Below, in pieces: positions 50,001 through 59,000 of a DNA stretch of 64,000 nt. Position numbers and translations under genes: made by a program. Location of the stretch: contig NC_053128.1 of assembly GCF_010015445.1 (NCBI RefSeq), positions 10,205,840 to 10,269,839 of the forward strand, given 5' to 3'. Source of the stretch: Perca fluviatilis (lineage: Eukaryota; Chordata; Actinopteri; Perciformes; Percidae). Position 1 is the stretch's first letter; the number at the start of each line of letters is the position of its first letter. The notes below the pieces were generated by a model. It was given only the letters and a program-made list of their open reading frames with translations. It had not been told where the DNA came from and did not search any database.

Positions 50001-53000
50001 GATAATCTAGTAAATAAAACTCATGATACTGTTAAATCGCAATTGTAATCGCAGCATCGTACATCGCCATCACAATATGACTTTTTCTCCAAATCGTGCA
50101 GCCCTAGTTTCTACCCACAACTAAAATAATCTCTACACATGTATTTCATACCTGATATATTGAGAAAGCATTGCTGCCCAGCTTAGTAGGTTTGCTTTGT
50201 GGGGTAATGCAGACTGCTCAGATCTCCTGCCCTATGGTTATTACATTAAAACAATACATATGGTTATACTGATGGTTACGGTAGATGGAATGTATTCAAA
50301 TGTATCAATCAATTCTCGCTGATAGCACCGGTTTGTAGGTTGAACATGGGTGAAACTATGCTGGCTGTTAGCTGAGGTCACCACATTATATATTCAAAGA
50401 ATTATATCAGAGTTTTTCTGCCCTAACAGGAACGGGTGTGACAAAACTGAGTCATCTAACCGGACTAGCTAAATCTTTATGCCACACAGTCCTGAGATGT
50501 CTAATTGGCCCAAATAATGGACAACACACCTTTTTGTGGGTGTAACATAGGTGTGTGGTGGCTTCAACTGTGGGTACTGTTTACCTATCAACGTGAATCT
50601 ACACCGGTTAATAGCTTTGTATGATGTACAAGATATAAATGGTTGTGCTTCTTAACTTGGAGGAGAAGCTAATACTCTTATGTTAAATGTTCAATCTGAA
50701 TACCATGTAATTCCAAATCAGACAAACTTGGATGCAAATATTAAACATGGGTGTGTTACGAGTCAGGGAGGGCTACCGGTTTGGCTCGGCAGCTGCTCCT
50801 CCTTATGGACTCCTGTCAGAATCCTGCACCTTCTGGGTGTGAATAGTTGAGGCATTCAGCCAAAACGCTTACATTTTACACTTCCATGTAGGCACACAAT
50901 AATTTTGGTTTTAATTGGGGATAGGCCGATTATCGGGCAGATTTTTTGGCATTTTGCAGATAATCTGTATCGGCATTTTATTTGCCTGATAACCGATAAA
51001 GTTAATTATTGTGTGCTACTTTGGCTCCGTTGCAACTCTGTGTCTGTCCCTCTGCTTTAGGGTGCGGATCGGGCCGCATTTTTCTGTCCGAGCCCGGTCC
51101 GCGTCCGACAGAGCAGAAACCGAGCCCGGCCCTAGCCCGACAGGCGTTAAGATATTTATGTCCGAGCCCGACCCGTGCCCGACACAGTTAAATAATTGTT
51201 TTTTTTTCTCATACTAATGACACATTTACGTTTGTTTGTGTGGAAAGCCCGCTTTTATTAAGCAACTGTAGGAAGGCATTCGGAAATGTCAACAGATGTG
51301 CGCATCAGCGCACACGGGGCAACAAGCGCAGGTTAACACAGGCACCTACATAATAAGCTTTTTAAAATTAAAATGTTCAATGCCTTATCGCGCTGATGTG
51401 ACCGAGCCCGATCCAAATATCATTTCTAAATATCTGCCCGAACCCGGCCTGTTCGGGTATCCATCCTCTACTCAGCTTCGGTTTCACTCACCACAGAGTC
51501 TGACTTAATGTCCCGCCCACAACACTATCTCACTCTTTTACTGTGTATTATGTTGGAAGTTTAATATGTGTTAAATAATTGCTTAAAGCATTTAAACAAG
51601 TTTAGTGTTGGAGTATGTAACATTCCAAAATCTTAATTTTGACTTGGAAGATTTTCATTTTCTCTGTAAATGCATATCTGTTCCAAAAATCTGTTATCGG
51701 TTTCACTAACTACTAATAATCTGTATCGGCCTTGAAAGAACAGTATCTGTCGATCCCTAGTTTTAATAAAGGCATTTTTCACTTTTGAAAGATTTTTTTT
51801 TTCACTGACTCTGCACCCAATAGGTGCAGCACAGACATCTGTTATTCTCTTATGCCCTGTTTAGACTGCTGTATTGATTTATAAATAAGCAAATCAGACT
51901 CTCATTAGATGGGACAATCTGATCTAAAATTCATCCTGTATGGGGATGGTGTTAGTGCTTCCTTTTTCATCGAGCCAATTCAATAAATGGTATACTGGAA
52001 TGGTGTACCCAATGCATGGTATACCAGAGCTTGGTATACCCAATGGCTACATGCTCTGTTAGTAAAAGTCCACAAAGAGCTTTGTGACGGACTAGAAATG
52101 TGCAAAAAGGATCTTTCAGAGCTTCAAAATGAATTCCTGTCTTTATGAGTTTCAGATTATGTTCCGTTTGTTTGTCAGGTACCGGTTTTAATACCCATGG
52201 ACCTCATGGTGGAAGCCAGTCCACGGAGGGTGTTTGCCAACGCTCACACCTACCATATCAACTCTATCTCAGTCAACAGTGACGACGAGACGTACCTGTC
52301 TGCAGATGACCTCCGCATCAACCTCTGGCACCTCGAGATCACCGACCGCAGCTTCAGTATCCTTAAATACATGCCCTCTCATCTCAATATGAGATTATCT
52401 AATGGCAACATCAGTGTCAGCTGGAAGCAAACATGTTTTTCATACAGCCTGATTTAGGTTTGAGACTCAGATATTTGATTTATATATAAAATAAACATCT
52501 GTCTATTATGTTTAATAATGTTTTCTTAGTGTTAGTTACGTTAGTGGACAATAGGGTTGGGGCGTTCAACAGTGTGCAGCTGCCGCTGTGGGGAAAAACA
52601 CAGATGGTGTATTTACTTGAAACTAGTAAGCCTTGTGGTGCATTCAAAGTGATTGGGAAAATACCCTTTTCCCATTCAGTGTTTTTTTGTTTAACAGCAA
52701 TTTACTGGTGAAGTAAGTTATTACATTTTTAACAAATCATTCAATTTTGACCACATGGCATTAGCAATAAACAAGCCGTTCTTTAATGTTGCTGACATGT
52801 TGTTGTTTTTGTTTTTTTAAGTATCACTTTAGGCACCAGTACCATTTTTAAAAGTATCGTTTTAGCACTGGTACCAGAAAAAAACCAAACGATACACAAC
52901 CCTAGTGGACATTGTCACCCAACTTGACACTTGATAGAATTTTTCAGAGCAAGATTTAGGAAATATCTTTGTGCTACTAAAATGCACTGTACACCTTATC

Positions 53001-56000
53001 ATTGTACTTCAACCGTGCGAGTCGTCTTGCTAATCCCTGGAAAGGTTTATTCCTTAACCCTGTGCGCTTCAGATATTGTTGACATTAAACCGGCCAACAT
53101 GGAGGAGCTAACGGAGGTGATCACAGCAGCCGAGTTCCACCCTCATCAGTGTAACACCTTTGTCTACAGCAGCAGCAAAGGAACCCTCCGTCTGTGTGAC
53201 ATGAGGGCATCAGCACTGTGTGACAAGCACTCCAAATGTGAGTACTTACGCTAAGGTCACTTTCAATCCCCATTCTTCGACAGGTGGCTTACGTACTGGC
53301 TTCGTTAAGCTAAGCCTCCTGATTGTCATTGAACTACATTTTATCTCGTACTATATCTTTGGAGAATAGAGATGTTTTTCCCATTTATAAACAATTGAGG
53401 ATGCACACACTGCAGTGAGGTAGAAAAGCCATTGCCACAATGTAATGATTGTTTATATATGAACAGTATGACCAGTATTCAGCCATGGAACCCTGGGGTG
53501 CCTTGAGGAAGGGCCAAGGGTGCGGCAAGATTGATTGTATCATTGTTCAGTTATTGTTTCTTTTTTTTAAAACAATTTTAACTTTTCATCACATTTTAAA
53601 ACCGCGGCAACACTCGCATTAACAATGTTTTATGTAACATTTTTGAACCTATCAAAGCGAAAGTAAAAGGGCAATAAATATATACTGTAATGCCGCAGCT
53701 AAAGCCATGACAATTAACAGTTGCTGGTTGTTATCACATCATGCTTTCCGGCCCGGGAGTTTTTCAGGAGCTCAGCAGTCAGAAAATAAGTGACTAGCGA
53801 TCAGCTTGACTGAATCTGAATTGATAGCTCATTCATCCACCAATCTGACAAGACAACACACTGATGACCTATGTTAAATGATATAACTATATTATTATGA
53901 TATAAATGATCGGATTCTGCACTTCTGCTTTTCACTTTGACACCAAATCCTTCGCCTCATCGTCCTGTTGATCTCCTCACGTTATGAGTGAAATCTGACT
54001 CCTGCTGCTCTGCGCTGCTGCTATACGGAGCAGAGCAGATACATTCACATGGGTGCTAATATGCAGAAATGAACTAATTTAATTTCTATTTACAAAAGCA
54101 TAGTCTCGCATTGCCAGACCTTCTTCCACACCACTGCGGATGAGGGTCTGGCTAGTCCACACAGCATTCCAGGATGGGAGAAAATCGTGCCGTTCTTTAA
54201 ACCAATCACAATCATCTTGGGCGGCGCTAAGCGCCGGACGGAGCAACGGTGCCACTGCAAAATAGCCTCGGGAAGGAACTTTTGGTGGAACATGTGTACG
54301 CTCAACGGCTGTGTTAAGTCGTGCAACAGAAAACTCTGATTGGACAGTCTAGCTAGCTGTCTGGATTTACCCTGCAGAGCTCTGAGGAGCAGTTAACCAT
54401 AGTCCTCATAAATCCAACACAAAGAAAGCGAAAGGTGACTGACCTCCGGCCGAAATGAGGGCCATCCGGCGGAATTTCCAAACATCGTTGATATATACTA
54501 ACAAAAGTATAACTACAGTCGAGGCGGTAGGCAAGAAATGTAATCCGTGTATGCCCTAACACTGGTAACACCGACTACTACCGCGGCAAGCTAAGTGTGA
54601 TGTGGCTCTCTCATTCCTGGTGTTCATGAAAACAAGACATGAAAGCGCCGGTCTGTGGAGTCTGGCCTGCAGCTTGGGCCTCCTCTCTCCCAACATTATC
54701 ATCAGGCTCACATGTCCCAAAAAATGCCTGCAACCTTTTTTTTTTTTTTGCTTTGTTTGCCATTGTACTCCTCAACTATAATAAATAGGACTGAACGGGC
54801 TCAACTCACGTAGATACTTAGAAAGCTTTGAAGGCTGGATGCTGGATCCTAAAAGTGAATAATCATAAATAAAGCTACTAGGACAGCACTCCAATTTGAT
54901 TTGTTTATTGCTACACCTCAACTTAAAGCTGATTTTATTTTGAAGAAAATGAAACAAATGAGCATATTTAATTGTATTCATTGTTTATATTTAAGTTAAA
55001 TATTTATCTTTAAATCTGCAGAGCAGCTGTTGGCTTTTATTGTGAGTGATTGAGAATGGGACTATTATTGACCTATCGTAATATTAGGGCAGGGCGATAT
55101 GGCCGAAAAATAAAATCCCCGATTTAAAAAAACAAATAAAGAAAATCTGATTTAAGATTTAAATTGATTTTAAGTAGGGGGAGAAAAAAATCGATCTGCA
55201 GATGACAAAGAAATTGTTCAAAACAAGTTTTAACTTTCACATTTTGTTTTGACTCATACACACACGCATACACACAGGGCTATATATTCACAACAACAAA
55301 ACGGATGCGTGAGATAAAGCTGCTGAGATAAACACATACAGGTAATTCACTTCTCGTTCCTCGCTAAAAGTTAAAATCATTTTAACGTTATTTCGCAACC
55401 TTGACCCTATTTTCACCTGTTGCTGAGTAATGTACGTTAACATCCCATGGTCTCTTGAATGTAGCATACATGTAGCAAGCTCCTTCATAGTAACTAGCAG
55501 TAAAAACAAACGTCGAAGAGGAGGTCCGTGCTACAGAGCGGCGATTGCTAGTTGTTTAAGCCGCTACAGACCTCCGTCACAGCTCGGTCATATCAGCGGC
55601 ATTTAGTAGATGTGTTGAGCTGCAAAAGAGGGCTGAGCCCGTTCGGAGCTACGGGAGCCCAGAGGGGAGCGTCGGCGGATGTTAAGGAGAAAATCGATTT
55701 TCATTTAAACAAATGGACGTTAACTACACATTCAAGTTAATTGATAAAATCGATTTATCGCCCAGCCCTACATAATATAACGTAGTACATTTTCTAAAAC
55801 CAATAAGCATATGTGTACATATATGCATGTTATATTGGGGTTGGGTGGCTCAGCGTTTCCTTTGAATGAGTACCGTGGTCTAAAAAAAGTTTGGGAACCA
55901 CTGAACTAGACTGCACAACGCTACACAAAGAGGAATGAACTGTGTGTCCCAGACATCAACAAGTAGTAGTAGTAGTAGTAGTAGTGAATCAGTATTATTT

Positions 56001-59000
56001 ATCAGCCACACAAATTATCCTGGGGATCATGAGCATTTTCCACCCTTTCCTTTTTGTGATGCTGTTTATGGCATACAAACCCTTCTCATGTGGGTCTTCT
56101 CAGCGCTCCGTGGTTTGTTTTAACCCCCCTGCATGCACGCTAGAGGATGGATACCCGACCTGAGCCCGACGGCGCCGGCCGGGTTCGGACAGATATTTAG
56201 AAATGTTCGTGTTCGGGTCAGGCTCACTCGCATCAGCGCGGTAAGGCATTTTTAATTAAAAAAAGCTTATTATGTAGTTAGCCAACTGCACGCCTGTGTT
56301 AACATGCGCTTGTTGCCCCGTGTGCGCTCATCTGTTGACATTTCCGAATGCCTTCCTACAGTTGCTTAATAAAAGCGGGCTTTCCACACAAACAAACGCA
56401 CATGTGTCATTGGTATGAGGGAAAAAAATTAATGAAAAATCGGGCTCGGGTCGGGTTCGGTTACTGCTCTGTCGGACGCGGGCCGGCCTCGGACAGAAAA
56501 ATGCGTCCCGATCGGCACTCTAATGCACGTACATCTTATGGCGTGTACCCACTGCTAGTAGCAGCTCGACTCGCCATTTTCCATTGCGGATTTAGTACCG
56601 CCTCATGCGTGAGGCGAGCGTTGCTGGTCGTCATAGCGCCGCCGCAGAAAACTGCCGTGATCTAACACGACACACACACAGAACGTCGAAGGTGTGTTGT
56701 TTTTGACAGCCAGAAGACAAATTTTCTTTCAAAAGAAGCTGGAGGCAGCAAAAAAAAAACACTGCTGGCTAAACTTTTAAACGGGTTTGTGTGTAGTGAC
56801 TATTCTCTCCGACCAATCAGTAATCTGCAAGTTTTAACGTCACCTTTTGGTATCTCCTCAGCTCGCTTGGAACCTCGACGGAGGTGATACTAAAAAAACT
56901 TTACCTGTTAGCTAGTACCAGGTACTTTTCTTTTTCAGAATGGGAAAAACAACAAAGTCGAGCAGGTACCATGTAATGGAGAAACACCATTTCTCTAATG
57001 TCACTCAGAAACCTGCCAATGCTGCAGTCAGACTATATTTCATCTTACTTATGTGTGTATCGTCTTCCTGCTTTTCTTGTCCAGTGTTTGAGGAGCCAGA
57101 AGACCCCAGTAATCGCTCCTTCTTCTCTGAGATCATATCCTCAATCTCAGATGTCAAGTTTAGCCACAATGGCCGCTACATGATGACCAGAGACTACTTG
57201 TCTGTAAAGATTTGGGATCTGAACATGGAGAACAGGCCTGTGGAGACCTATCAGGTAAGACTGACAATGGGTCCGGTTTGTTGCAATGCAAGTGTAAACA
57301 GGTTATGAGCGTCTTATCATTAGCACTGAATGGACACCGTTTGGAGGGCCTGTTGCTGCAGACCCCACTAAGTCTACAGCAGTAGGCAAAGTCCAACACT
57401 GACCCAGACCCCGATCACTCTAACTTTTAAGAGTCACTTGTTAATAGGGGTGGTACGGTTCACAAAACCCACGGTTCGGTTCGTATCGCGGTTTTAGGGT
57501 CATGGTTTTCGGTTCTGTACGGTTCTTATTTTTCTTTTAATCTTGACACTCCGTAAATAGTATACTTACCATATTGAATGCATGTTGCACAATGCTTGCA
57601 CACAGTGGCAGTTCTATCTATTGTTTTATTTCCGCTGTCATCACAGGTAACATGAAATCCAAAATGTTCCCACACACCAGACTATATACGACGCTGGCGC
57701 ATCCTCCAACTCCGGACAGCCTTCCTTATCTCTCCCACTCGCCATTTCTACACGTGACGTGACCTGCAGCACTCCACGCTCCACTTGAGGAGCGGCCTAC
57801 TTATTGCTTAAAATGTTTTCAGAAGCACGTTTCGGTGAACTATTTTCGTAAAATACGAGATCGTATTCAGAACGAGACGCCATTAGAGTCTGTTTTGAAA
57901 TTCGGGAGCAGCAAGACCCACGTGACTCGTTCGTCCAATCAGCTGCCATGTGTTGCGTTCGTCACGCTCCTCCCCCTCGTCATTTCCAGTAAGTGTTTTA
58001 ACATGGGTGTTGAAAGTGGGCACTACGGCAGTAAGTGGTTAGTGCACATTAACAGTGTACTGACGAATCGTGCAACGTACACACGCTCCGAACCGAGACA
58101 AGCGGACTGAACGGTTTCGGATGTTTTTTCATGAACCGTGCCACCCCTACTTGTTAGTGATATTGTAATATCAACAGCATTAGGTAATTTACTTTGTACT
58201 GCACAGCAAATGTTTTTACCACACTGTTAAAGATGTCCGCTTCATGCATCACACCACTCAACAGAATTTCACCTCTCTAAATTCACTTGGCCTTGCAGGC
58301 TTAGCATTTTCATTACAGGGAAAGACTGTTGTTTAACCTAGTGTCTGACTAAAGTTAACATTGTTCAAAAGTCAGATCATGCATTGTTTTCTTAAAGTCT
58401 TAACACTAATTACACTACTGTAGTATTTATTGGTAGTTATTTTATATTGTCCATGTGATGTTTACACACCGTAAATGGAACACTAAATAACATGTTATTC
58501 TCATTTCAAATTTAAATCAATAGCCAATGTGCATTAGTTCTTAATGGGTGTAGTGTGCTTAAAGAAGAAAAAAGAAAAGCTCTTTTTCTCAACAGTGGCC
58601 ACACCTTTTTTTGAATCTTGCCTTGTAATTCCACATAGTGGCCACTTGGCGTCACCATGAATGTGGTGTTGCTGTGCAGTGCACTGGCGTTTGAACAGAA
58701 AGATTGTTTCCATTGTGATAAGCTTCTAGATTATACGAAGACCACGTTGATGACTTGTGTGTACGATGCTTACAGTGGGTGTGAGTCTTAAGGTAGCCCT
58801 TCTTCCCGGCCTCTGATTGTTCTAGGTTCATGAGTACCTGAGGAGCAAGCTGTGCTCGCTGTACGAGAATGACTGCATCTTTGATAAGTTTGAATGCTGC
58901 TGGAATGGCAATGACAGGTGAGGACATGCAGACAAAATAACACCTCCATGGTATTTATTTATTTATACTAATGTTGCCTGCAAATGAGGGCAAAGCTCTT

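Noticed and set aside
53470..55903. Large hAT insertion around the 55085-55770 element
   Set aside because: Both suspected ends look right in style, but no matching 8-bp duplication was found, so it is only noted as repeat debris.
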